From Candidatus Dormiibacterota bacterium (GTDB lineage Bacteria; Chloroflexota; Dormibacteria; Aeolococcales; Bog-877), in contig DAHUYV010000038.1 of assembly GCA_027306885.1 (NCBI GenBank), positions 1 to 39,328 of the forward strand: DNA of 39,328 nt, given 5' to 3'. The translations under genes and the position numbers were made by a program. Below are positions 8,560 through 15,033 of this stretch, one piece after another (the stretch's first letter is position 1; every line of letters begins with the position of its first letter). Under the pieces are notes generated by a model. That model saw only the letters and a list, made by a program, of their open reading frames with translations. It made no database searches and was not told the origin of the DNA.

Positions 8560-10454
8560 TACCAACCGGGCACCCAGATGTGCTGGAAGAAGTTGGAGGA
8601 GGCGATCGGCTGGCCGGTCCAGAGTGGGTAGAAGTAGGCAAAGCAGAGCACCACGGCGAGCACCACCGCTCCGCCCAGCGGGGCCAGGGAGAGACTTCCC
8701 AGGCGCGCCCGGTCCAGTTGCACCACCACCTGGGCCCGAAGCAGCCGCGAGCAGGCGTAGGCCAGCGCCAGGCAGACGAACGGCAGCGCCTCGATGTACT
8801 CGTAGAAGAACAGGATCCGCGAGGGCCAGGACCAGAGCAGCAGCCAGTCAAAGAGGAAGGCCAGCAGGATGAAGGCGGCCACCCGGTCCCGGCGCCGCAC
8901 CACGAGGAACAGGCACCAGACGAGAGCCAGCAGCCCCAGCCAGAGGATCGCCGGATTGCCCATGTCAGAGATCCAGGTGTAGTTGGAGACGGTCTGGCCG
9001 TTCACGGTGCTCACCCCGTTGCCGGAGTAGGTGGCGTAGAAGAGCACCGGGTGGGCTCCCACCGGCCAACTGTAGAAGGGCGAGGCGAAAGGGTGGGTGG
9101 CCTTGAGGGTGGCCTGATAGCTGAGGCTGCCAAGGCTGTTCCACTCCACGTCCGCGATCGACTGGACGGGGTTGAAACCAGTGGGAAGCCAGAAGTCAAC
9201 GCTGCCGATGTGGTACTCGCGCAGGGGCATGGCCACCGGCAGCTGACAGACCGAGGCCTTCTCGAACAGCCCGGTGCAGGTCGCGGTCGGCCCCTGGGTG
9301 TTGGCGAAGTTGACGTAGAGGGTGTGTGGGGTGGTCCAGTACCGGAAGAACGAGGCGTAGAAGAGGAAGAGGATCACGGCCCCGGCGGCCAGATAGTGCC
9401 AGGACCAGTTGAGATGACGGACCATGGTGCGGCGGGTCGCCTCCACGGGGTCGTCCGGCGCAGGGGGCAGCACCCAACGGGCGACCCCTCCCCTCCCCCA
9501 GCGCAGGCGGAGGCGGGGTCGCACCCACCGGGCCAGGAGCAGCACCACCATCAAAGCCACAGCCGGGACCATGTCGGCCTTGCAGGCCAGCCCCAGGCCC
9601 GAGGCCACCCCGGTGAGGTACAGAGTCCAGCGCCACTGGCCAGGCGTCCTGGCGTGCCAGTGGAGCAGGAACATCCAGTAGGCGAGCATCACGAAGAAGA
9701 CCGCGATCACGTCGATCACCCCGGTGCGCGACTCCACCAGCTCCAGCCCGTCGAGGCTGAGGAACAGACCGGCCAGGGTGGGAAACACTCGGGAACGTCG
9801 CCACAGGCGCCGTGCCATGAAGTAGATGACCCCGATCACCAGGCTGCCCAGGATCGCCGACATGATCCGCCAGCCCCAGGGGTCGAATCCCAGCCAACTG
9901 ATCCCTCCGGCGATGAGCAGCTTGGTCAGCGGGGGCTCGGGATCGAAGTAATCGATGCCCTTGAGGTCCTTCAGCGCGTCGACCGGGAAGTAGACCTCGT
10001 CGAAGACGTAGCCACAGGTGTTGCGCTCGCTGTTCCCCGGTCCGACCGGCGCCTGGGTGCAACCGGTGGAGTTGAAGGGATACCCCAATCCCCACGCCCC
10101 CACCCCCAGGACGTCGTGGGTGGGCGGGCGGTGCACCCCGGTCGGGGCCGCCACCGTTCCGGTGATCCCCACGTGCCCCTGGAGGAAGTCCAGGTAGATG
10201 GGACTGGCGAGGCGAACGGCGAGGGCCGCGGCCACCAGCACCCCGGCGATCACACAGTCCCAACCGTCGACGCCGGTAAGTGCCCTATGGCGGCGCAGGA
10301 GCAGCGAGAGGCCCCACACCGCCGCCGCCATGACCAGCGCCACCAGCGGATTCACCGGCCAGCGCAGCAACACCGCGACCAGCGCGAAGAGGACCGCCGC
10401 CCCCAGTGCGAATGGCCACTCCCGTCGCACCATGGGCCAGGGGGTCTCGGTCAC
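8556..10454 (-). CDS. Dolichyl-phosphate-mannose-protein mannosyltransferase family protein (GT39)
   Basis: A 632-residue polytopic membrane enzyme. The first extracytoplasmic loop has 'GYVFDEVYFPVDA', the Asp-Glu catalytic motif of protein O-mannosyltransferases. 'YFDPEPPLTKLLIA' matches the next conserved loop (D-P-x-x-P-L-x-K). About ten membrane segments follow, and the C-terminus has the four-helix region seen in bacterial Pmt. It should take mannose from polyprenyl-phosphate-mannose and add it to Ser/Thr of secreted proteins. A cysteine pair in the first loop ('GCTQAP', 'ERNTCGY') may form a disulfide. The GTG start makes a GTGA overlap with the PH-like gene upstream, and the stop overlaps the next membrane-protein start, so the three are translationally coupled. 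Confidence 0.88.
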   Translation of the reverse strand: MTETPWPMVRREWPFALGAAVLFALVAVLLRWPVNPLVALVMAAAVWGLSLLLRRHRALTGVDGWDCVIAGVLVAAALAVRLASPIYLDFLQGHVGITGTVAAPTGVHRPPTHDVLGVGAWGLGYPFNSTGCTQAPVGPGNSERNTCGYVFDEVYFPVDALKDLKGIDYFDPEPPLTKLLIAGGISWLGFDPWGWRIMSAILGSLVIGVIYFMARRLWRRSRVFPTLAGLFLSLDGLELVESRTGVIDVIAVFFVMLAYWMFLLHWHARTPGQWRWTLYLTGVASGLGLACKADMVPAVALMVVLLLARWVRPRLRLRWGRGGVARWVLPPAPDDPVEATRRTMVRHLNWSWHYLAAGAVILFLFYASFFRYWTTPHTLYVNFANTQGPTATCTGLFEKASVCQLPVAMPLREYHIGSVDFWLPTGFNPVQSIADVEWNSLGSLSYQATLKATHPFASPFYSWPVGAHPVLFYATYSGNGVSTVNGQTVSNYTWISDMGNPAILWLGLLALVWCLFLVVRRRDRVAAFILLAFLFDWLLLWSWPSRILFFYEYIEALPFVCLALAYACSRLLRAQVVVQLDRARLGSLSLAPLGGAVVLAVVLCFAYFYPLWTGQPIASSNFFQHIWVPGWY

Positions 10455-11044
10455 CTCCGGCGGGACGCTCGAGAAGCCGGAGCCGGCGGTCGACGGCGGA
10501 TTCGGGCGTGGAGGGCCTGGTCCAGCTCCTCCGCCCGGCGCACCAGGAGGATCAGGTCCTGGTCGAGCACGGTCCTACGGCCCAGCTGCCGCCCGATCTC
10601 CAGAAGCTGGTCCCGCTCCATCTCGACCCGGACGACGCACACCGGGCTGGAGCCGTACCGGCGCAGGTTGCCAGTGAGCAGCGGGCGGCGGGCGGGAGTG
10701 TCGAAGAAGGACCTGAGGGGCTGAACCCGACTCTGGCGGAGGAAGGAGTAAGGCACCTCGGTGAGCCGGAACCAACGGCGGATCACGAGGCCCTCCGGCC
10801 CCAGTTCGACGTAGTGCCAGCGCTGGCGCAGGTTCATGACCACCAGGAGGGCGACGAAGAGGAACATCACCAGCAGGAAGCTGGGATCGATGCCGTGGTG
10901 GCCGAAGAAGGTTATCCCCTCCCCGACCAGCATGACCAGGATCCCGTAGGCCAGGACCCACCAGCTCCGGCGCCAGAATTCGTACGAGGCGAGCACCCCG
11001 AACCGGACTCCGGTGGCCGCCGGTGCGGCGGACCGCGCGGTCAT
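10451..11044 (-). CDS. Small membrane protein with two TM helices and a PH-like domain
   Basis: A 197-residue protein. Two hydrophobic helices lie close together ('WWVLAYGILVMLVG' and 'FLLVMFLFVALLVVMN'), separated by a short loop. Next comes a segment beginning 'WHYVELGPEGLVIRRWF' that resembles the bacterial PH-like fold of small membrane proteins (YdbT/bPH type), then a basic C-terminal tail. I cannot assign a function. The ORF is open about 70 codons upstream, but the ATG at 11044 overlaps the preceding stop as ATGA and is the natural start. It sits between a nucleoside phosphorylase and a mannosyltransferase and could be an accessory or stabilising subunit of the latter. Confidence 0.65.
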   Translation of the reverse strand: MTARSAAPAATGVRFGVLASYEFWRRSWWVLAYGILVMLVGEGITFFGHHGIDPSFLLVMFLFVALLVVMNLRQRWHYVELGPEGLVIRRWFRLTEVPYSFLRQSRVQPLRSFFDTPARRPLLTGNLRRYGSSPVCVVRVEMERDQLLEIGRQLGRRTVLDQDLILLVRRAEELDQALHARIRRRPPAPASRASRRR

Positions 11045-11847
11045 GAGGCCGACCTCGGGAAGGGCGTACTGCTGGAGAGGCACGCGCACGACCGCAGCTC
11101 GGGCAGCCCGGCGACCACCTCCGACAGAAGGGCCTTGACCCGGTCGATGTTCGCCGCGAACACCCGCAGCACCTCCTGATGGCTGACCGGCTTCACCTCC
11201 GGCGACCCTTCCAAGCCCGCGTCGTAGTCGGTCACCAGAGCCAGAGAGGCGTAGCACATTCCCAGCTCCCGGGCCAGCACCACCTCTGGGTAACCGGTCA
11301 TGCCCACGACCCCCCAGCCCTGCCGGGAGTAGGAGGTGGACTCCGCGCTGGTGTTGAACCGCGGCCCTTGGATGACCACCAGGGTCTGACCGCGGTGCAT
11401 CGCGAGGCCAGCAGCCCGGCCCCGGGCCTCGGCGAGGTCGCCCAGCTCTGGGCAGTAGGGATGGGCCGCCGCCAGGTGCTCCACCTGCGGGCCGTCCCAG
11501 AAGGTGTCGGCGCGGCCCCAGGTGCGGTCCACGAACTGGTCAGGGATGACGATGCTGCCCGGCGCCAGCTCGGCGCGCAGTGACCCCACCGCCGCCGGGC
11601 CCAGGACCCGGCTCACCCCCACCTGGCTCATCGCCTGCAGATTGGCTCGGAAGTTGATCTTGTGCGGGGGGATCGTGTGGCCCCTCCCGTGCCGGGGCAT
11701 GAAGGCCACCGGGCGGCCCCCGATCTCCCCGAGGAAGATGGCGTCGCTGGGAGGCCCGAAGGGGGTATCGAGCCGCACCTCCTCCGCCCCCTCGAGCAGC
11801 TCGTAGAGGCCGGAGCCACCAAAGATGCCCACGGGTTCTTGGGCCAT
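11041..11847 (-). CDS. mtnP: S-methyl-5'-thioadenosine phosphorylase family protein
   Basis: A 268-residue PNP/MTAP-family phosphorylase. It should split methylthioadenosine with phosphate to adenine and methylthioribose-1-phosphate, in methionine salvage after polyamine or quorum-signal synthesis. Motifs are 'GIFGGSGLY', 'MPRHGRGHTIPPHKIN' (phosphate and sugar binding), 'IQGPRFNTSAES' and 'GMTGYPEVVLARELG'. 'TDYDAG' carries the Asp that favours 6-aminopurines. 'GMT' replaces the 'NMT' usual in MTAP, so methylthioinosine or guanosine specificity remains possible. The ATG at 11847 has GGAG ten bases upstream. It is the first gene of the glycosyltransferase operon, and a GATAAT sequence at 11902-11907 (minus) may be its -10. 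Confidence 0.85.
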   Translation of the reverse strand: MAQEPVGIFGGSGLYELLEGAEEVRLDTPFGPPSDAIFLGEIGGRPVAFMPRHGRGHTIPPHKINFRANLQAMSQVGVSRVLGPAAVGSLRAELAPGSIVIPDQFVDRTWGRADTFWDGPQVEHLAAAHPYCPELGDLAEARGRAAGLAMHRGQTLVVIQGPRFNTSAESTSYSRQGWGVVGMTGYPEVVLARELGMCYASLALVTDYDAGLEGSPEVKPVSHQEVLRVFAANIDRVKALLSEVVAGLPELRSCACLSSSTPFPRSAS

Positions 11848-11922
11848 CAGCCAGCCTCTCCGGGGCGCGCGGCCCAGTTGCGGGATGGGAGCATGGCGCC
11901 CATTATCGTCAGCCCCGCCGCC

Positions 11923-12684
11923 TCAGAACGGGTGGCTGGGACAGCGGGGATCCCGCTCGAAGCGGATCTCGCGCCAGCGCAGCGCGGCGCCGTCCAGATC
12001 CCAGAGGCGGCCGGCGGCCCCGACCACGGTCCCGCTCAGCGCCTCAACAGCAAGCAGCGCCTGAAGGGCGCCGACGACCCCCACCACTGGGCCCAACACC
12101 CCGGCGGTCTGGCAGCTCACGGCGCTGGCGGGAGGGGTCTTGAACAGGCAGCGATAGCAGGGTGAGCCGGGCAGCACGATCACCACCTGGCCGCGCATGG
12201 CAATCGCTCCCCCGATCACCGCCGAGTTGCCTGACCCGACCGCCCAGTCGTTGAGGCCGAACTTGGACCGGGGGTCGTCGGTGCACTCCAGGACCAGGTC
12301 GACGCCGGCCAGCGCCGAGGGGAGGTCGGAGGGACCGAGCCGGCGGACCTCGAAGCCGACGTCGGTGAGGGGGTTGAGCTGGCGCAGCCTACGGGCGAGC
12401 GCCAGCGCCTTGGGGGTTCCGAGGTCCGCCTCCCCGAAGGCGACCTGCCGGTGCAGGTTGTGGACCTCCACCAGATCCGGGTCGAAGAGCCGGATCGCCC
12501 CGACGCCGGCACCGGCCAGGTAGGGCGCGGCGGCGACACCCAGTCCCCCGCAGCCGATGAGCGCCACAGTTGCGGCCCGGAGGCGGAGCTGCTCCCCCTC
12601 CCCCATCTCAGGGAGGAGGAGCTGGCGGCTGTAGCGCTCCACCTCGGCAGCGGTGAGGGTCGCCGGCTGGACCCGCTCGCTCAC
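11923..12684 (-). CDS. ThiF/MoeB-type E1-like adenylyltransferase
   Basis: A 253-residue E1-like enzyme. 'ALIGCGGLG' (residues 42-49) is the ATP-binding loop. 'DPDLVEVHNLHRQ' carries the conserved Asp, Asn and Arg, and 'LECTDDPRSKFGLND' the Asp that positions Mg-ATP. The zinc site looks complete but altered: Cys176/Cys179 in 'CYRC' pair with Cys248/His251 in 'CPSH', where a second CxxC is usual. Cys191 occupies the position of the transfer cysteine. Such proteins adenylate the C-terminal Gly-Gly of ThiS, MoaD or similar sulfur carriers. No rhodanese domain is attached. The GTG start makes a GTGA overlap with the TusB-like gene, so its partner here is a sulfur-relay trio. Confidence 0.88.
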   Translation of the reverse strand: MSERVQPATLTAAEVERYSRQLLLPEMGEGEQLRLRAATVALIGCGGLGVAAAPYLAGAGVGAIRLFDPDLVEVHNLHRQVAFGEADLGTPKALALARRLRQLNPLTDVGFEVRRLGPSDLPSALAGVDLVLECTDDPRSKFGLNDWAVGSGNSAVIGGAIAMRGQVVIVLPGSPCYRCLFKTPPASAVSCQTAGVLGPVVGVVGALQALLAVEALSGTVVGAAGRLWDLDGAALRWREIRFERDPRCPSHPF

Positions 12685-12977
12685 CACGCCACCGCTGCGG
12701 CGGAGTGCGCGAGCAGGTCCACGGCCCCCAGGTAGTCGGTCCGCTCCCAGCTCTCGCCACCCCCGGGCGACCCGAGGTGTGGTCCCAGCGCCACCACGAC
12801 CGGCGCTGCCTCCGCCCCCAGCCCAGGCAGGAGGTCGGCGATGCTCGACGCCGTCTCCCGCACCGCCTCCCCGGTCAGCACCACCGTGGTGAGCCGTCCC
12901 TGCCGGCAGGAAGAGGCCACCGCGGACCATGCTCTCGCATCGTCGCGGCGGGAGATGATGTGCACGTCCCGGGCCAT
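12681..12977 (-). CDS. DsrH/TusB-like protein
   Basis: A 98-residue protein, the usual size of TusB/DsrH. The N-terminal 'VHIISR' strand, the central 'ADLLPGLGAEAAPVVVALGPHL' and the ending '...DYLGAVDLL...W' match the TusB pattern, which closes with a D/N-[YW]-x-x-F/A-V-x-L segment and a terminal Trp. Cys24 may be the counterpart of the TusB cysteine, but the local match is weak. TusB/DsrH is the smallest subunit of the heterohexamer that relays persulfide sulfur. The call rests on size, the terminal motif and position as third of three. One base separates its ATG from the preceding stop. Confidence 0.55.
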   Translation of the reverse strand: MARDVHIISRRDDARAWSAVASSCRQGRLTTVVLTGEAVRETASSIADLLPGLGAEAAPVVVALGPHLGSPGGGESWERTDYLGAVDLLAHSAAAVAW

Positions 12978-12978
12978 C

Positions 12979-13335
12979 TCAGAGAACCATCCGGTGGCGG
13001 GCGCGCAGGAAGGCCGACTCGATCTCCACGTCCGACCAGGCCTCGACCCCCTCTCGCAGGTCGGCCCGGCTCCACCCGAGGCGGGTGAGGGAGTCCAGTC
13101 GAACCGCGACCCGGGCGTCCTCGTCGGAGAGAAGCGCCGCCAGCTCGGCGGGCATTTGGGACGCGATCGAGCTGGCGGAGACGGAAGCGGCGAGCCCGAG
13201 GCCCGCGGCGGACCCCTCCAGGATCAGCAGGGGACGGCAGTCGCCCAAGGTGAGCGCCAGGGCCAAACGCACCGCCAGGGCGGCTCCAGGGCCGGTCCGC
13301 TCACCCCTCGCGAGCACCACCACCTCCGGGCCCAT
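12979..13335 (-). CDS. DsrF/TusC-like protein
   Basis: A 118-residue protein from the ATG at 13335; the track extends it to 13371, but the ATG forms a TGATG junction with the preceding gene. The outline fits TusC/DsrF: an N-terminal strand 'EVVVLARGERTGPGAALA', a central hydrophobic 'RPLLILEGSAAGLG', and a C-terminal block 'LTRLGWSRADLREGVEAWSD' ending in a short hydrophobic strand. It is most like the TusC tail 'SLRERGL...L...D.IL'. It has no obvious catalytic cysteine, as expected for TusC. The sequence is divergent, and the assignment depends on its place between the DsrE-like and DsrH-like genes. Confidence 0.5.
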   Translation of the reverse strand: MGPEVVVLARGERTGPGAALAVRLALALTLGDCRPLLILEGSAAGLGLAASVSASSIASQMPAELAALLSDEDARVAVRLDSLTRLGWSRADLREGVEAWSDVEIESAFLRARHRMVL

Positions 13336-13673
13336 CAGGAGAACACCAGCACCTTGTCCGCCTCCTGGCACCAGATCGCGAGGTCCCGCAGGCTTCCCCG
13401 GGTGACCCCGGGATCCATCGGGTCGCCGCCACGGCGCCAGCGCCAGTCGGCATCGCAGACGACGGTCTCAGCGCCGGATTGGGCGATCGCCGATGCGCTC
13501 AGCACTCCATCTCCCACCAGGAACGCGCGGGTCTGGTGGCCACGAACGAGGGCGGCGCCGGTCAACCCCGCCACCGTGGCCACCGCCGACCCGCCGGGGG
13601 CCGCGGCCAGCACGAAGACCAACCGCCGGGACTCCCGGTCCCGAGGGAGATCAGCGGCACTTGAGATCGACAC
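13335..13673 (-). CDS. DsrE/TusD-like sulfurtransferase
   Basis: A 112-residue DsrE-fold protein. 'LVFVLAAAPGGSA' is the first strand and loop, 'GHQTRAFLVGDGVLSA' matches the G-H-x(n)-F-F-x-D/E-G-V core of TusD, and 'TVVCDADWRWRRGG' aligns with the active-site block 'C-x(4)-RRGV', making Cys73 the candidate persulfide cysteine. 'RGSLRDLAIWCQEADKVLVF' matches the closing helix and strand of TusD. The start is the GTG at 13673, six bases after a TAGGCT -10 box, so the mRNA may be leaderless. It heads the four-gene operon. TusD/DsrE normally receives sulfur from TusA and passes it to TusE/DsrC; neither is in the window. Confidence 0.68.
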   Translation of the reverse strand: MSISSAADLPRDRESRRLVFVLAAAPGGSAVATVAGLTGAALVRGHQTRAFLVGDGVLSASAIAQSGAETVVCDADWRWRRGGDPMDPGVTRGSLRDLAIWCQEADKVLVFS

Positions 13674-13679
13674 ACGGCC

Positions 13680-13685
13680 AGCCTA
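13680..13685 (-). promoter_or_regulatory. -10 box of the DsrE-like operon
   Basis: TAGGCT on the minus strand ends six bases before the GTG at 13673, the spacing expected if transcription begins at the start codon. No -35 is recognisable. Confidence 0.5.
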
Positions 13686-13729
13686 AGGCATCGGCGCCAT
13701 CGGCCCGGCGGCCCGGGGGCAGGGTCGGT

Positions 13730-13735
13730 TACGCT
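13730..13735 (+). promoter_or_regulatory. Possible -10 box of tRNA-Leu
   Basis: TACGCT lies about 26 bases before the tRNA 5' end, in the short region divergent from the DsrE-like gene. It fits the TANNNT pattern seen elsewhere here. There is no clear -35. Confidence 0.35.
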
Positions 13736-13761
13736 CCGTCCGCGAATCTGGGACTACCCGG

Positions 13762-13844
13762 GCCGGGGTGGCGTAATGGCAGCCGCAGCGGTCTTAAAAA
13801 CTGCAGCCCGCAAGGGCGTGCGGGTTCGATTCCCGCCCCCGGCA
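13762..13844 (+). tRNA. tRNA-Leu (anticodon UAA)
   Basis: A class II tRNA can be folded by hand. The acceptor GCCGGGG/CCCCGGC is perfect with discriminator A. The D stem is GCG/CGC and the anticodon stem GCGGT/ACTGC (one G-U pair) around loop CTTAAAA, giving anticodon TAA. The long variable arm is GCCC-GCAA-GGGC, and the T arm is GCGGG-TTCGATT-CCCGC. Length is 83 bases, normal for tRNA-Leu. CCA is not encoded (CGG follows), so it must be added by the CCA-adding enzyme. It reads codon UUA, which should be rare in so GC-rich a genome, and it stands alone rather than in a tRNA cluster. Confidence 0.96.
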
Positions 13845-13861
13845 CGGTACTGACCGAGCTG

Positions 13862-13879
13862 CGTCCCGGCACCGGGACG
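13862..13879 (+). terminator. Hairpin downstream of tRNA-Leu
   Basis: CGTCCCG-GCAC-CGGGACG is a perfect seven-pair stem with a four-base loop, starting 18 bases after the tRNA. There is no T-run, so termination is plausible but unproven. Confidence 0.4.
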
Positions 13880-13912
13880 GTGTCCGCCCGAGGGGCCCAG
13901 GGCGGGTCCGGG

Positions 13913-13918
13913 TAAACT
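13913..13918 (+). promoter_or_regulatory. -10 box of the HExxH protein gene
   Basis: TAAACT ends eleven bases before the GTG at 13930, giving a very short or absent 5' leader. It lies inside an AACTCC/GGAGTT inverted repeat (13914-13919 and 13936-13941) that straddles the start codon. Confidence 0.42.
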
Positions 13919-13929
13919 CCGCCAAGAAC

Positions 13930-14472
13930 GTGAGGGGAGTTCAGTCCACGCCCGACTACGCCGCCAGCCAACGGGTGCTGGAGCTGCCCCACCCACCGCC
14001 GGCGGCCGCCGCGGTCCTGGTCTCGGCGCTGCTGGTCAGCGCCGGGGTGACCGAGCGGGAACGGCTGGGGACCGCCCTTCTCGAGGTGCTCAACTCGAGC
14101 TTCGGACTCCCGCCCTGCGGCCTCAAGGTGGCGGATCGGGCGCAGCTCCACTCCACCGACGGTTCCGGGCGCCTCGCCCAGGCCACCTACGGGTACTACC
14201 GCTGCCGGATCCCGGCGTCCGGCCCGCCCCAGCGCTGCGCCATCCGCATCTACCACCGGACCGCGGTCAAGGGGCAGGTGGTGTCCGCCAGCGCCTTCAC
14301 CAACACCCTCCTGCACGAGTGGGTTCATCACTTCGACTTCACGGCGATGCGCCTCCACCGCTCCTTGCACACCAAGGGCTTCTTCTCCCGCCTGCGCCAC
14401 CTGCGCTCGGAGCTGCCCGGATCTGCCGCCGAGATGGACCCCGAAGCGCCGGGGACCAGCCCGGCGCGATAG
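13930..14472 (+). CDS. Small HExxH metallopeptidase-like protein (SprT-like core)
   Basis: A 180-residue protein. The zinc motif 'LLHEWVHHFDF' (His129, Glu130, His133) is followed at the right distance by 'HTKGFFSRL', giving His147 as a likely third ligand. Spacing of this kind occurs in SprT-like and related minimal zinc peptidases. The N-terminal 110 residues ('TYGYYRCRIPASG', 'AIRIYHRTAV') look like the mixed beta sheet that precedes the catalytic helix. There is no signal peptide or membrane helix, and the C-terminal zinc ribbon of true SprT is absent. The substrate is unknown. A TAAACT -10 box lies just upstream of the GTG. The stop codon overlaps the -10 box of the cupredoxin gene. Confidence 0.62.
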   Translation: MRGVQSTPDYAASQRVLELPHPPPAAAAVLVSALLVSAGVTERERLGTALLEVLNSSFGLPPCGLKVADRAQLHSTDGSGRLAQATYGYYRCRIPASGPPQRCAIRIYHRTAVKGQVVSASAFTNTLLHEWVHHFDFTAMRLHRSLHTKGFFSRLRHLRSELPGSAAEMDPEAPGTSPAR

Positions 14473-14475
14473 CAT
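14470..14475 (+). promoter_or_regulatory. -10 box of the cupredoxin gene
   Basis: TAGCAT, whose TAG is also the stop of the preceding gene, lies 28 bases before the ATG at 14504. This leaves room for the AAGGAGG ribosome-binding site at 14493-14499. Confidence 0.38.
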
Positions 14476-14503
14476 CAACAGCGACAAGCCTCAAGGAGGA
14501 GTG

Positions 14504-14992
14504 ATGACGCACCCGAGCCCCCACCGCCCCACCCTGCTGCTGGGACTGGCGGCCGCCGCCGCCGCGATCCTGGTAGCCGCCTGTGGCACCGGCCCAATCC
14601 CGGGACAGAGCGCCAGTTCGTCCAACACCACCAGCTCCTCGAGCTCCTCCAGCTCATCCTCCGGGGGCTGCAGCGCGGCCACCGCCCAGACCGCGGTCAC
14701 CGTGGACGCCACCGACGCGCTCAAGTTCACCCCAGCGAGCGTCTGTCTCAAGGCCGGAGGGACCGTCACATGGAAGAACGTCGGGAACATCTTCCACACC
14801 ACCACCGATGAGGCCAGCCTGGCGGCCAACAGCTCCGACGCCGCGGTGCCCAGCGGGGCCAGCGGCTGGAACCAGTCGCTGAACGCGGGACAGTCCTTCT
14901 CCCTGAAGTTGACCGTGCCCGGCACCTACAAGTACTTCTGCATCCCTCATGAGAGCCTGGGCATGCTGGGGCAGATCACCGTCGTCTCATAG
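14504..14992 (+). CDS. Cupredoxin (plastocyanin-like) lipoprotein
   Basis: A 162-residue secreted lipoprotein. A signal peptide ends in lipobox 'LVAAC' (Cys27), so the protein should be acylated and held on the outer face of the membrane. A Ser/Thr-rich low-complexity linker (about residues 38-53) follows. Residues about 60-162 form a blue-copper domain with ligands His98 ('IFHTTT'), Cys146, His149 and Met154 ('FCIPHESLGM'), the complete type 1 set. It probably carries electrons at the cell surface. AAGGAGG sits four bases before the ATG; a GTG at 14501 is too close to it. The Ser-rich linker could be a target for the protein mannosyltransferase in this window, but that is a guess. Confidence 0.88.
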   Translation: MTHPSPHRPTLLLGLAAAAAAILVAACGTGPIPGQSASSSNTTSSSSSSSSSSGGCSAATAQTAVTVDATDALKFTPASVCLKAGGTVTWKNVGNIFHTTTDEASLAANSSDAAVPSGASGWNQSLNAGQSFSLKLTVPGTYKYFCIPHESLGMLGQITVVS

Positions 14993-14995
14993 GGT
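14990..14995 (+). promoter_or_regulatory. Possible -10 box of the class I aminotransferase gene
   Basis: TAGGGT overlaps the cupredoxin stop codon. Transcription starting near 15002 would place part of the following hairpin at the mRNA 5' end. Confidence 0.28.
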
Positions 14996-14996
14996 C

Positions 14997-15016
14997 GGGT
15001 GTCCCGCCGGGCACCC
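14997..15016 (+). terminator. Hairpin between cupredoxin and aminotransferase genes
   Basis: GGGTGTCC-CGCC-GGGCACCC forms eight pairs (one G-U) with a tetraloop, five bases after the cupredoxin stop. No T-run follows. It may end the cupredoxin transcript or structure the leader of the next gene. Confidence 0.4.
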
Positions 15017-15033
15017 TGACCGGGGAGGGTCAC

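Noticed and set aside
6265-8631. 788-aa plus-strand ORF opposite the large membrane protein gene
   Set aside because: Composition is Gly/Pro/Gln/Arg-rich with no domain, typical of an antisense shadow in GC-rich DNA. The minus-strand frame encodes a coherent membrane protein.
8580-10724. 714-aa plus-strand ORF opposite the mannosyltransferase
   Set aside because: Shadow of the GT39 gene and its PH-like neighbour; low-complexity His/Gln/Gly-rich translation without conserved motifs.
14630-14665. Simple repeat (AGCTCCTCG-type) as a possible tandem-repeat locus
   Set aside because: It encodes the Ser-rich lipoprotein linker, and the units are irregular, so it is ordinary low-complexity coding sequence.
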